Positions 1 through 12,700 of a DNA stretch of 64,000 nucleotides are shown here, piece after piece. The position numbers and the translations under genes were made by a program. Origin of the DNA: Dipylidium caninum (lineage: Eukaryota > Platyhelminthes > Cestoda > Cyclophyllidea > Dipylidiidae); contig QEYB01000956.1 of assembly GCA_017562135.1 (NCBI GenBank), positions 124,001 through 188,000 of the forward strand, given 5' to 3'. The notes under the pieces were generated by a model that worked only from the letters and a program-made list of their open reading frames with translations, was not told the origin of the DNA and ran no database searches. Each line of letters opens with the position of its first letter. Within the stretch, counting starts at the first letter, position 1.

Positions 1-1878
1 AATGGTCGTTTTCCCATTTGTTTGCGTTTGTAAGCATACTCCTCTTCATCGTCAGAGAATTCTTGTTGCTAAAAAAAAATAAAAATGAGGCACCAACAAC
101 AGAACTACAGAGAGGAACGAGGTCACAAACATCAGGTGAAAGTTCCCGGTCCAATAAACCAGACGCGTCAGATCCTCGAAGTTTAGATAGTTCAGAACAC
201 AATATGCGGATACTCAGGTATGGGTCGTCCTCCGCGTACAAAACCTTGTCCCCGACTTTGACCTCCACTTTCAATTTAATCGGCACTGATACAGTCTCGG
301 CTGCATTTTCCACTTCTTCTATAGTGGTAGCAATGCCAATGGTCTCAACGTTCCCTTTTTCAGCAGAAGAGACAGCCGTTTTACCACTACCAGAAATATT
401 TCGCGCTTTTGGTAGTTTGGGAGGTGGTTGACGGTTCTCATGAACCACCACGTAATAAGGTGATCTAACTAAGCCGATCGTATCGTACACCTTAAAGCAG
501 GCAAAAAAAGTGGTATGCTTAAGTATTCAATATAGCTACGCGAGTAAAATCTACTTCACAAACACTTACCTCACCCAATGGTTCTCGATTTTCGAGGTAC
601 AGAGCGGAACCTCTGTCCAATGCAGGCATATTCGGTAAGGACTCAACTACGACTAAAGATTTCAACATGGGAAACACAGACTTACCACAGCCCTTCAGAA
701 GGCTTGAAACCTTACCTAGAACTACTAACTTAACATTACTTGACTAGAGAATTTATCAGCTTGGAATTATATAAGTTACTGGAGATTTAGGCAATCGGGG
801 CACATAGGCCGGATCAATTTCGGAGGTAGATCACACGGTCTCTGCTAAAAATAGGAAAATTGTTACGAATAAATTTGTTTATACGGATTGATGAATATCT
901 GGCCTCGATACAGGTTTTTTGACCTCTTCCGAGACATCGCTACTGGTGGATAAATCAGATTCAATATCGTGGTCGGAAACGACGTCAGGATTCCGGTAAT
1001 TTTGCTACAAAAAATCAATGAGTGAAATACATTATTGATAAGAACACGTCTACAGTAACAATGATTTAGACAAACCATATTCCAACTACCCAAAAAGCGA
1101 TTTAAACCGAATTATTAAATCATATATATGCAAGAAAGCCCTAAATCAGTATCAAAAGAATACCGAGTCAAGAGATAAATTTCAAATCAAAAACAATCAG
1201 GAGCCCCCATTTTTTAACTTCTAATTCTTAAATGGGTACATAAGGCGATGAAAGCACTGATTGGCATAGACTATTTGTGATCAAATTATAAAATTAACAT
1301 ATGGAAGGGTTAGGAATAAGGACTCACATCCGAAGTAAAGAATGGCAGATGAGTAGCACTCGATTCATTGCTGGAAAAATCAGTTAGGACATCTGGTAGA
1401 CTGAGGTTACTGAAGGTATTGTTTTCAAGCGTAGTGAAATTTGACAGGGCCAAAGAAGTTTCAACCAAAACATCTGGCAGAATCTTTTCTTCATGTGTAG
1501 CCTAGGTACCAGAAAATATAAGATTCGCCAGTAAGACGGTTAAATCGACTTCGTATTTAAGTGGAAGGCATTGACATTTATTTAAAAAATTGATGAAAGA
1601 AAAAATATTAGTGCGTTCAAGGTGATAGTTCCAAGATTTAACCCAGGCAATATACACATTGCGGAGGAAAACGTTCCATTAAAGCAAAGTGGGGTGCCTA
1701 GCGCATTGAAGATAAGTAGATAAGAACAGCAAAAAAGAAACTTGCTACGCATAACAGAAAGTGATTCTAGCTAATCATAAACAGATCATGGAGAAGAAAG
1801 CTATAATTAGTGAAATACAAAGCAGATGCCACCGGATGACAGCACTCCGCCGGAACATTACCAAACCTGTGAATCCAT
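1..1878 (-). CDS. NAF1: H/ACA ribonucleoprotein assembly factor NAF1, 5' part (3' end outside window)
   Basis: NAF1 is the nuclear assembly factor that holds the place of GAR1 on dyskerin during H/ACA snoRNP and telomerase RNP biogenesis. Inferred minus-strand exons: 1867-1878 (ATG, tentative), 1328-1501, 885-1004, 780-844, 570-738, 131-490 and 1-68, the last running off the window. Phases match at every junction. The first part is acidic and Ser-rich. It is followed by a DLPP motif and then the Gar1-like core: VVVESLPNMPALD, EPLGE, VYDTIGLVRSPYYVV, VGDKVLYAEDD, and the family signature KLRGSDAS. The last exon opens with FSDDEEE, as in NAF1 proteins. An Ala/Glu/Val-rich insert of about 40 residues interrupts the core after HENRQPPPKLP. 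The introns at 845-884 (40 nt) and 739-779 (41 nt) are very small. The 12-nt first exon and the acceptor at 738 are the weakest parts; the family call is firm. Confidence 0.86.
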
Positions 1879-2787
1879 GCCTTGGTAGGGTCGCAAGGTT
1901 GGGTCGTATTAACGTTGCGAATAACAAATGATTATCATATGACGAATAAAATGTGCAACATACACTTTAGTATGTCTTTGAAATTTTAAGGTATGAAGTT
2001 TTACTAATTCTGACTGATATTCAACCCGTAATGATTGAATATAACTTATGAATAAAAGGAACAAATATGCTTGCAAGATAATGATTTCAGTTTTCCAAAT
2101 TCATAGGGCTCTAAATCCTTTTCCATTTTGCCAACATCGTTATTTTGTTCCGACGTGTTGAACGCATTTCTGGCGCGATATATACTCGCCCTCAACCCCA
2201 GACTCCTTATTTGCAGGCCGGTGCCTGTGGTGAGAAGACATGTTTCTCGGACTTCCACCCCGAAAATTTAGGGTTCGATATAAAATATTTTGACATGATT
2301 CTACTGATTTAGTTTTGTGGGAACAAACGCTGATGACATGTGGCGTAATTATCTAAGATGACCCATATTGAATAAGTTTGACTAGGTTATAGTAGCTTTG
2401 ACAGTTGTCTTTTCGTCAGTATCTCTAAAAACTGTACGAGATCGGCTACCACAGGCACTAATATCACGCAAGCTAACACCAAACGTTTAATCAGAACCTG
2501 CTTGGTGCACCCCAAGTTGTGATGTTTATCTGGATACAGATTTAATCAGCATGAATGAACCTAAAATAATTACGCCCTTCGTCCCCCCCCCTATCTTCAA
2601 CCCACTCCTCAAAAATCATTTGACTGATTTGTAATACGACATTTCTTAGCTAATTTAATGTCAAAAATCAACCACCTTTTCCTTCAAGGGCTTGGTCTCC
2701 AGTTTTTATTGGGTCAAATTTTCAGTGACCCTCAACGAACGCTGCTGCTGGCGTTCTACACTAGCCCCTTTCCTACTCCCCTAAATC
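1879..2787. other. Divergent intergenic region between NAF1 and FNTB
   Basis: About 0.9 kb separates the proposed NAF1 start (minus strand) from the FNTB ATG (plus strand), so it probably holds both promoters. It is AT-rich, with a short poly-C run near 2583-2591. A minus-strand open frame at 2046-2258 shows no recognisable protein. Just before the FNTB start, a pyrimidine/T-rich tract ends in TTTTCAG at 2725. This is a plausible splice acceptor, either for a 5' UTR intron or for a spliced leader, since flatworms use trans-splicing. I see no defined promoter element. Confidence 0.4.
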
Positions 2788-5700
2788 ATGGACCGCGGTT
2801 TCATGCTCCAGCTACGGCAACATCTTGTGCGTAATGATCCAAAAACTAAAACTGAGAAGGACCAGTGCCGCACTGAGGGGCTTGTTAAGAAAGCTTACTG
2901 TGAAAAACTTGAGAAGTGGGGCGAAACATCAATGCGACTTTTTAAATTAGAACACATAAACTATCTTACCAGGCGTCTAGTCGATCTCCCAGAAAGCATT
3001 GAACACCTTGATGCCAGCCAACCGTGGCTAGCTTATTGGATGGTTCATTCCCTCCGGTTACTCTGCTACCAGCTCTCCGATAAGCTCAAGTCCGGGATAA
3101 TTAACCTCATGATAAACTGCCAACACCCAGAAGGTGGTTTTTCAGGTGGACCGCATCAATTTGCACATCTGGCTACAACTTATGGTGCTGTGAATTGTTT
3201 GGCTTCGCTACTCTCTGCCGATGCACTAGATGTTATCAATTTGCGGAAATTGGGCGATTGGCTGGCTTCGCTGCGACAGCCAGATGGCTCCTTCGTGATG
3301 CACCATGGCGGCGAGGTAGATGTGCGTGGGGCCTACTGCGCCATAGCGACTGCTTCTATGACTGGAATTTTAAAATCGCGACCAGAAATTTTTAAAGGGA
3401 CGGCGGAGTGGGTCGCCAGATGTCAGGTTCGCAATATTGGTTGCTTTGTCGTCAGTAATCGTTACCCTGTTGATGATCGCTACAATGTACATTACTTCGA
3501 CTTCACACAGCCTTTAAGTTTAACAAAAATTCTTCATTTATATAACTCTTGATGATGAGGTATTGTGCAATAGGCTAATTTTCTTCCATGTTCATAGTTT
3601 GACTTGTAATCGTTTTTCTCAAAAGTATTTTAGTTCATGCTTTCCTTATACTTGAAAAAATATTGTGATTCGCAGGATGAACAGTAATGGATAATGTTAA
3701 CTTTGCTAAATGCTGCCATCGAGCGTTACACATCCTTCAACTTTCGGGTTATATGATAAATTCATAAAGCGAATTATCAATTTACTTGCTCCCCTTTGCT
3801 GTCTGTTGTTCTTATTTCATCCCCTTTTTTTGGTATCCATTTACTCACACATTTTTATCTTATTAAAAGGGCATTTATTTGCTGAGAACTACATTTCCAG
3901 CCTTCTCAATAATTTTTCCTATGCGGCCTCAACTTCGAAGTCTGCCCCTATTTTTTAATCTCTGCTGCACTAATTTTTCTCATCTGAGCACCTCTGGTAG
4001 CATTTATTGTACATGAAATTCTCGTAATCCATTGCTCTCTTGCAGAGAGGGTATGCTTTGGAAGGTGTCTAACACGTACTTTTTGGCCCTTATAGTTACA
4101 TAATCGCATAGGTTATCATAAAATTTAAGGTTTTGAGTAAGCTTATAGTGGACGACGGATCTCCAGCTATCCTCATTGGTAGCTTTTTCAACATCAGCAG
4201 GTTCATGAGACCGTTTCTAGTTTTCACCTTCCTGTGCTTTATCACATATTTTCATCACTTAAACCTCTTGCGGACTGGCAGCACGTCTCGGTAATGATTA
4301 TTTTCGCGAGTAAAGAACGTCTATCACTCTTGTGGGGCCTCGCATATCACAATAATTTGTATTTAAGTCCCCTTTTGGTTTTTTTAACCCTCTACTTTTT
4401 TGCTGGAACAGGTTTTTATCCTTTAATCGGTTTCATAAAAACTTGTAATAGTTAAAGATTATTCATTTTAAAAATTGCCATCCTTTAAGATTTTTTTTAA
4501 GATTGAATATTTCGCTGGCCCCTTTACCCTAATTGTAATCTTCGAATATCCATTTATCAAAAGTGTCACCGACATCACTTTCTTGTAAGTGCAACGTTTC
4601 CGGTTAATTATACATTTCTTTCTCGGTAGACGTATGAAGGTGGCTTTGGTGGGCAACCGGGGTTGGAGGCACATGGTGGCTATTCTTATTGCGCCTTTGC
4701 TGGCCTTCATCTCCTCAATTCTACCTACCTGGTGGACGTCGCACGGCTCCTTCGCTGGGCCGCACATCGTCAAATGCCTACCGAGGGCGGCTTCCAGGTT
4801 CGAATATGTTATGCAAACGGTGTGGGACATAAACTTTGAGATAGGGATACAGTTCATAATGTGTTCATGAAATGATGACTTTTTTTACGTAAACCGTGGT
4901 CCACTTCTGTTGAACTGTCGATCTCAGTTCTTCTTTTATGTTTTATTATTACAATTCCGATAAGCATCAAGTTATGAACAATAGGCGTAACCTAATATGG
5001 TAATGTATTGCATGTAGATCATTAAAGATTTATAAAATCTTAATTCCTAACCCTCCACCTACAGTCTTCCCTTCTGCTCTTTTATTCACCAATTTCGTTA
5101 AATTCATTCGTTTAGTGATTTGTAGTAAATAAGGCCATATTATGGCAATTGATACATTTGTAATTAACCCGACTTGATTAATTTGACATGTTGGATATTG
5201 TATCATCTGTTGGAAAATTAAATATGCTTTATTTATGACATCTCTCAACTCAATGGTATCTTTTCCATATTCTACAGGGCCGAACACATAAGCTAGTGGA
5301 CAGCTGTTACTCTTTTTGGCTGGGTGCTGTCTTCCCATTAGTAGAATTGACCCTTCGCAACGACAGAGCAAATGAACATAACATTGTCGCCTTTCCGAAG
5401 ACTAACTCAGAGATTGCGTTGTTCGATACGTCCGCGTTACAGGTAGGTGACATAACAGGACAATTCGATTTGTGTGCGTTTTGGTTTTAATTATTTTGTT
5501 GAAACCCATATTTGCCAGATGAACTGTGACGGTTTCCACAAAATTTTAAAAGAATGGTTTTTCCCCGGAGGAATCGTCACTCAAACGGGCTTCCAAAATT
5601 GTGTTGCCTTGTATGGCATGGATGCCTTTTTTGATGTCAAGCACTTGCGCGGTTTTATCATTCCTAGGAATACATCCTCCTTTGCTGCCAAAAGGTCCAT

Positions 5701-6177
5701 TCCACCCGTCCTGGGCTTTCAATTCCCAACCACCAGACGCAACCAATCGACGTCACCGGAGGCGGCCTCTTCGACAAGCCTGGGAAGAACGTCGACCCCT
5801 ACCACACCTGTTACGCCCTCAGTGGTCTCTCCGTGGCCCAGCACTGTCCCCGTATCCCTGACACTTCTCATGTAGCCACCCTCCCCGATGACCTTTTCCC
5901 GCCTGCCCCACCTCGCGACGTCGCCGGCGTCCAATTTGGTAACGAGTTGGCAGATATTGATCCTTCCCTTAACGTTGTTCTCGATGCCGCAGTTTTCGCT
6001 AAGACTTACTTCGGCCTTATCCACTCGGGTGTGAGACATGAGGTAGCTGCCGAACGCGCCACCAATGCAGCTAGCAGCGTCGCTTTCAAGCCGTCCGTCT
6101 GTGATGCAAACGTTGAAACTGTCCTTGCGGTATACGAGGCCGTGGACCATCTACCCAATATTTGTACCTCACCGTGA
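2788..6177 (+). CDS. FNTB: Protein farnesyltransferase subunit beta
   Basis: FNTB is the catalytic zinc subunit of the cytosolic CaaX farnesyltransferase, which attaches farnesyl to the CaaX cysteine of Ras-like and lamin proteins together with the alpha subunit. Exons: 2788-3426, 4630-4797, 5278-5442 and 5668-6177, all joined in phase 0, giving 493 residues. Prenyltransferase alpha-alpha repeats are clear: LDASQPWLAYW, CQHPEGGFSGGP, QPDGSFVMHHGGEVDVRGAYC, TAEWVARCQ, YEGGFGGQPGLEAHGGYSYC and EGGFQ. The zinc ligands are visible as Asp277 and Cys279 in LVDSCYSFW, and His370 in DPYHTCY. EYILLCCQ followed by GGLFDKPGK is typical of FTase beta rather than GGTase. After LSGLSVAQH comes a longer C-terminal tail than in mammals, which have about 437 residues. 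The next gene is convergent. The start is the first ATG of the open frame; its Kozak context is ordinary. Confidence 0.95.
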
Positions 6178-6781
6178 TGTGCCCCCTATATGTACACGAA
6201 GATAAGTGGCTCCTTTTACACAGCTTGTCCGACATTGTTCTGAGGTTCGTTGCAGTAATACTAATAGTAGTAATATTAGTAATTATATAAGTGTGTTACA
6301 TATCAGTGTGGGGAAAGGGAAGTAGGTGGATGTGGGGAGCGCAGAGGGAGAGTTAATAGCGCAAGAGGGAGGGGGAAAAGTGCCAAATTGGGGAGAGAAC
6401 GAGGGAAAAACAAGCTCGGAAGCAGCAGACAACTACACGAGGGAGAGGGTAGAAGTTGGGATCGAAGATCAGACCAGCAGTGGAGTAAAATTAAAAGACC
6501 CGAAGTGTTTTTTGACAGGGTAATTTTACACGGTGGATATAAAACACACGAGGTCACTGTTTTACGTTCTACGGCGTGGAGACTAGTAGCCGCAGTCGCA
6601 GGGCGTACGGAGGAAATGCATCGTTATCATCGGCATTAATGGTATTGGTAGGTGGAAGCTGCCGCACCGTTACCCTCATAAAGAATGAGAGAAATTGAAA
6701 GAAGCAACGAAATGCGTTCGTCGTTTGTACAAACACAAATACGCGGGCTGCGGGATAACGGAAACAAAAGAAGGAAAGAGA
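6178..6781. other. Intergenic region between convergent FNTB and CHD gene ends
   Basis: This 0.6 kb stretch lies between the stop codons of two genes facing each other, so both 3' UTRs should be here. It contains a TAA/TAG trinucleotide-rich patch at about 6255-6290 and a purine-rich (GGGA/GAGA) stretch at about 6308-6460. Open frames here are low-complexity shadows. I did not find a clear AATAAA on either strand. Confidence 0.5.
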
Positions 6782-9700
6782 TCATTCCGGTTTGCTGAGG
6801 TCCAAGACATCGCTATCACCGGCACTGACACTACCACCACCTTCACCAGTAGTACCTAGGACACTTTCACCAACGCTGGCGCTTATGCAAACACCTGTCG
6901 TTGCTTCATGCTCTCGCGGCGGACGTTCCTCTTCATCCTCGTTTCTTGAAGATGGTTGAAGAGGTGGACTAGAATCTAGCAACTCAGCAGCCGTCTCTAT
7001 CGTCGACTGAGATTTTATGGATGTAGAGCCGAATACGGAAGAGAGGAGGGCAGACATTTGTTGCCGTTGTATCGCGTCTGACGACGATGCCCCCGTCACA
7101 GTCGATGGAGAAGCAGAGGGGATTGAACCGGAGGTGGAGGGAGCACTCGTAGACGAACTGCACCCGCCACTGAAGTGTTGACCATAGAGGGAGGGGTTAT
7201 ACATATATGCCGCAGCAACAAAAGAAGCCGCCTGTTGGTAAGCCGTCAGCATGGACTGCAAGTTTTTCGGTGTCAACTGATTCGGCATAGTTGCTGAGGC
7301 TGACGAAGGGGTGATGGACGCTTCTATACCACTGCTACGTTTCGTCTGGTCATCTGTTAGGCGAAAACACATAAGACTCACGAATACCAATAAGTTGTGC
7401 TTTTCATAAAATGAAAAACTGCCTACCCAGATCTGTTGGATCGGAAGCAGCCGAAGATGAGGTCTTAATTTCAACGGCGGTTTTCTCTGGATCACCGGAT
7501 TTCTGGTGAGATGAGGGAGTGGAGGTATTCGCTACTGCCGCTGCAGCTTGAGAATAACCCAGCGCGGAGGCAATCAAACTAGCATAGGCGGGGTTGCCCG
7601 AATATGCAGAGGCAGCAACAAAAGCAAGTAGCTGCTTCTGTTGTTGTTCCATCAGCTCGCTGGCAGAAGTTGAGGGTGTGGGTGGAGTTGGACGTTGACT
7701 AGTACTTGCAGCATAACTTGCCACCTTGCTCAACACACTGGACATGTAGTGACGATAGGCAAGTGCCTCCATTGCTGAAGTGTCCTGTCCACGAGCTTTT
7801 GCGACTCGGTTAAAGATGACCTGATCCTCTGGCTCGACGGAGTAAGGCATGTAATCCGGATGGGCCTCCAACCAAGCCTCCAGATGCCGTCTTTTCGGAG
7901 CCTTCTCCCCGTGGATTAGATTCCCATTGACTAGAGAAATCAAAGGGACATTGACTTTCCCAAGCAGAAGAATCTGGTGGCGGAAGAGAAGACTTCGTCT
8001 CGGCAGACTCGAATTTCCTCTTCCTACCACGCGTAGAGCCCGGAGAACCACGAGGAGGGGGCATCTGACCGCCTCTTGAGCCTCTTCCACGGGTTGGTAG
8101 TGGACTGCCTGAATTTTTAGCCACAGACGCCAATGAAGCCGCTGAAGCAAAATCTTCACGCAAATAAGCACCCACGCCCGCACCTCCTCCTCCTCCTCTG
8201 GAGCCCCGTCCACGCCCACGACCACCTCGAGATCCACGGCCTCCGCCTCTACCACCGCGGGTCGAGATCGTGACGGATGCAGACGATGTCACAGCAACCA
8301 GCATCTGGCTGGTGACTACCAGCACCAGCAGCTGCGCCAGCCGATACAGTTGCTTGAAATGCGAGAACCTGGTCAACGTTGGTATATCCAGCGGCCGAAA
8401 GTGCTGCAAGGGTGGCAGCTTCAGTAGACGATAGTGCTTTTTTCTGCATGGATATGTCGGGTGAGCTCGGAGGAGCTGGAGAGGCGTCACGACTACCTCC
8501 TGTGGTGGAATCAGCGAGATGATATCGACCTAACTCCTCCGCATTATTGAGGATGTAACGCCGTGGTAGAGGCCAATGACCCGTTTCGATGCATTGACAG
8601 ACCATCTCTAAACGGTTGTGGATAGTACGATCCTTTGGCCAGGCCACAGCAAGGCTGGTAGCAAACTGGAGGGACCACTTAAAAGGTTCATTATTTGAGG
8701 ATTTTGATATGAAAGAGGGGGATTCGGATTCGTCGATCGGGACGGTAACGTTGGGGTGATCTTCAGAACCCCCGTTTTCTGATAAAGATAAAGTAGTTAG
8801 TAAGAGGTTTTCCTTAAAAACGAAATGCATAAGAATAGATGATCGTACCGGGCCGTTCTGTTGGGTTCTCTTGATGTTCCGATTCTCCCCTTACTGTTTT
8901 GGAGGACGATGGATCTTCTGCCTGGAGCACATTAACAGCGTCAATTTTTGCCTCCAGTTCGGATGCGACGGCTCTGGCGGCGATGGAAGCCGCGGCAGCC
9001 AAGCTGGCCCGAGCCTCCACTTCGCTAACACTCAGTGAATTGCCGACGGATGCTTCCGCTGGCGTAACTGCTGTGGGCGGAGTTATACCGTGAAGAGCCG
9101 ATGAATTTTTCAGAAGCTGACGCCGAACCAGAGCCGAGACACGCGAAAAACTGAACTTCTTATCGGGTAGGATGTTCAAATCCGTTCGCGCTAGTCCGTG
9201 TCTACACCGAAAATATGGGAGGGGAATTCAGGAAGCTCCCGTAATATCAATTTCAATTGGATTACATGAAGACTTGGTACAGTCGTGATTGTAGTGATTC
9301 GTCTTTCAAATCTCTAGGTCCATGACCCCCATAGCAATAGCCCAATCCACGACGACACAATACCGTTAAGATTTTAGAAAAATCGCGACAGTATATTAAT
9401 GAACCTATCTCCCGAATTTCATCAGGTATCGCAATTTTTTGCTATGAAATCTGAATTACTGAAGAGTGAGTCATTTCCGAATTGTTATGAAACCTAGCTT
9501 TTGGGCGGTAATTTTACTTATGGAAAGAAAACAACCTTTTAACCAATCCCAGATTCACAGCATATTGAATAAATACTAGAATCAATTGGCGTCCTAGCAG
9601 CGTACGATGAGGAAAAACATGTCGCTACGGAAGCGCTGGCATCAATATATCCCCCTGAGGTAAAAGCACCTAAACGCACAGAGGACACTAGTTATAGCCT

Positions 9701-12700
9701 CCTAAACACATTTACTGAGGTGACAAAAGTAGAGGGTTTGTCATCTTCCCGATGGTGTTTCCACCTTTAATTGGTTTCCCAAAAAGGGAGGTGTGTGCCT
9801 TTGAATGCAAGAATTTATGAGATAGGCAGCTTATCATAGCTCTGATATCTTTAAAAAGAAGTGGTTTACCGCTGGGGAGGCGAGAAATAAGTAGGGGCTG
9901 ATCAATAGGGGCAGAAATGGCGTATACCAATACGGATGTGGGTAATTCCCAAGTTGTAGTCCCAGAAGGAGTGGTGAGTCATCTCCTAACGACTGCTCAC
10001 AAACGCAAGAGCCATAAAATTTGGACATTTGAGCCAGGCAATAAGGAAATTTTTCCAGCATCATTATTCGTGTTTGAGTGTTTAAGGGTTTTTCCTACCT
10101 GGCCACGGCCTGTAGAAGTTCGCGATCATGTTGTCCGGGCACCCACCACTCGGGTAGGTCAGAGGACCGTTGGCACAACGCCAAACGTTCCTCCAGGTGT
10201 TCGTGCGTTAGGATATTGTTTCGAATGCGATTGAGCAGCTTGATCCGCGAGAGGGTACGTGTTGCACGCTCCTCGGAAATAGGTGCTACGGGGATCACTT
10301 CATCGACGGAGCAAGAGCCGTACGTCGTGGTTGTTGGCAGAGAACACACCGGCGGTGGCGTGCCTAAAGCGCAGGGAGCGAGCGAGTGAGATTGAGACTG
10401 TAATCCGAAGTTTATTAAAAGAGGGAGAAGGCGATTTACCGTGGGTATGCGAACAGGTACGCGCGCACGCGCGAGTGCATAGAGAGTAGAGGGGGCAAAG
10501 CAAAGAAAGAGTTATCCTATCCCCTTCCCTTTTATGTTTGCATCCTGCGCACGCTTACATGGCAGGGAAACGCACGCACAAAGCAACCGAATGCCTGGCC
10601 GGCCAACCAACTAAAACTTGGGGTTTAAAAAAGCACGCACAACGCGCCATGACTGAACGCACGTACGTATGCACGTGGCGCGCGCACGGCTACGCGATGT
10701 AAGGATGTGCGATATAATTTCGAATACTAAATATACACACATACACACACACACACACACACAGACAAGAGCGCTCGTGCGTGTTTATGAAAGAGAAGGC
10801 TTGAAAGCTGGCCAGTCAGCTAGCAAACGAGCTAGCGAGTGAGCAGGAAAAATTGAAAGGGAGTAAGTGATGCGTGTGTTTGTGCGGACGTGCTGTGGTA
10901 TGAGTGCGTGTTCAGGCGGATGGCGAAGGAATGCGATTGATTTCGTCCGACGCAAACGCGCGCACAGTGTGTGTAGTTTTATAATACACGTATTTCCTAA
11001 ACGCCCGCCTGTCTTGCTCAACACGATAGGTGACGGTGGTGGCGCAAAGGATAGCAAAGTGAGCGCATGAACGCCTGCTCACAGAGACCACCAAACACGA
11101 ACAAACGCACGCACGTACGCGCCCAGCGAATTGAGGAGCCAATAATTAAAGAGAGCTTGAGTGAATAAAGCAAGGAGTGAAAAAGAGTACTGATCAATGC
11201 TTCCGTGTATTTGTACACGCGCACGTACACATAAACTCGAGTCCTATGATTTAAAAAACCATTAATCACCGTTTACGTCCCCTCACAAAACTAGAATGAT
11301 TTTAAAAAAGCAGGAATGTGATTAAGTGCGATGTCGAAGGAGGTAGTTGGGAATAGTGACAAAAATATCAATGGTGGTGAAATAATCAATCAGGAGTTAA
11401 CCTTTGGCAAGGCTTGTGATAATCAACGGCTTTTCGTCCTAAACATGGCGGCAACTGCAGCGGCAACATTGATAGTGGTGGTGATGATGGGTGTGATTTA
11501 GGTTATGATAGTGCGTGCGTATAAGTATCCTTCTGTGTAAGCGTGCCTACCAAAGCACAAAGCATACATTGCCGAAGCGAGAAATGTGGGGACTTCCTAC
11601 ACGGACCCAGCACAGCATCATTCATTAATAAAATTGCGGAATTTAGTCCGCCGGTTACGAAAGTATCGGCCTACAATAGCAGGAGGAAAGCAAAAAAGAC
11701 ACTACGCCCGAGATTAGAGCTAAAGTGGGAGTGGTGAGTCATTAACATTGGCTAATGCGAGATGGTAATGGAGCAGCATGGGAGAGTAGTTACAGTAGCT
11801 ACAGTTACAACGACAGTGATGATGATTGGGGGTTTTCATGCGATTTGACCGGACGCGCTGGGACATCACACGTGACTCACACCGAAATGGGTTTCAACCG
11901 GTTTACAGACTTTCGTGAGTTCGCACGCAAGTGCAAAATGCAAACACGCGAACGCCCAGGCAGAGGAGATAGTGGGGTGATTCATTCAAAGCGCACTGTC
12001 AGTCAAAACGACAACATCACCCGACCCGGCGGTGCCAGTGTCAGCTATAGAAGCCGTGCGCCCAATTAGATCCCACCAATGGTAAATGAGAATATTGGGA
12101 CCTAATAAATCCGGATCCTCTCCCATATCTATGAAGGCGATTTCGCCGACAATCACCCTGAACACTATGGTCATATTTCTTCAATCATTAACTAGTGATT
12201 GGTCTTGCCAAAACAGACCACGAATGGATTAGTTCAGGGTAAAAACAATAAAACCAGTTGTAGGATGTGCTTAGTGAGGGTAACAATTACATATTCCTCG
12301 TTCTGACGAGTACAACGTTGACAAAAAATTCAACGACTGATCAAATCCGCATCCACAACGTCCCCTACCACATAAATTTGAAATTACATGAAGGTCTCGA
12401 GAAATTGAGTTACATAAACCGAATAAGAATAGGACGGGAAGGAAGGAATAGCCGACAAATTGAGATGGGAAATACCTACCTTCCGGAAGAGGATCATTAC
12501 AGACTCGGTGGCACATGGTGAGAAATGAGTTGTAGTACTCCGTTACGGCCTGGTCAGACTTTTTCGAGAGATTGGCGAGAACCTTGAAATTAGTCCAATT
12601 GTATCCGGCAAATACTCGACCACTGCCCGGTCGCCGTGTCGCCATCGGGGAGTGTGGGGGGCTTCGAATAACTTGTTCTACGCCAAAACTAGAAACTACG

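Noticed and set aside
18..431. 137-residue plus-strand open frame at the window start
   Set aside because: It is the antisense shadow of NAF1 exons, whose minus-strand translation matches the conserved core.
7404..8255. Single 283-residue minus-strand frame covering the CHD BRK region
   Set aside because: Its first part is an out-of-frame reading of the RGG exon. The 73-nt intron model restores the family sequence on both sides.
10785..11269. Overlapping short open frames on both strands in CHD intron 15
   Set aside because: They come from CpG/CA-rich sequence, have no motif and do not match the CHD domain expected at this point.
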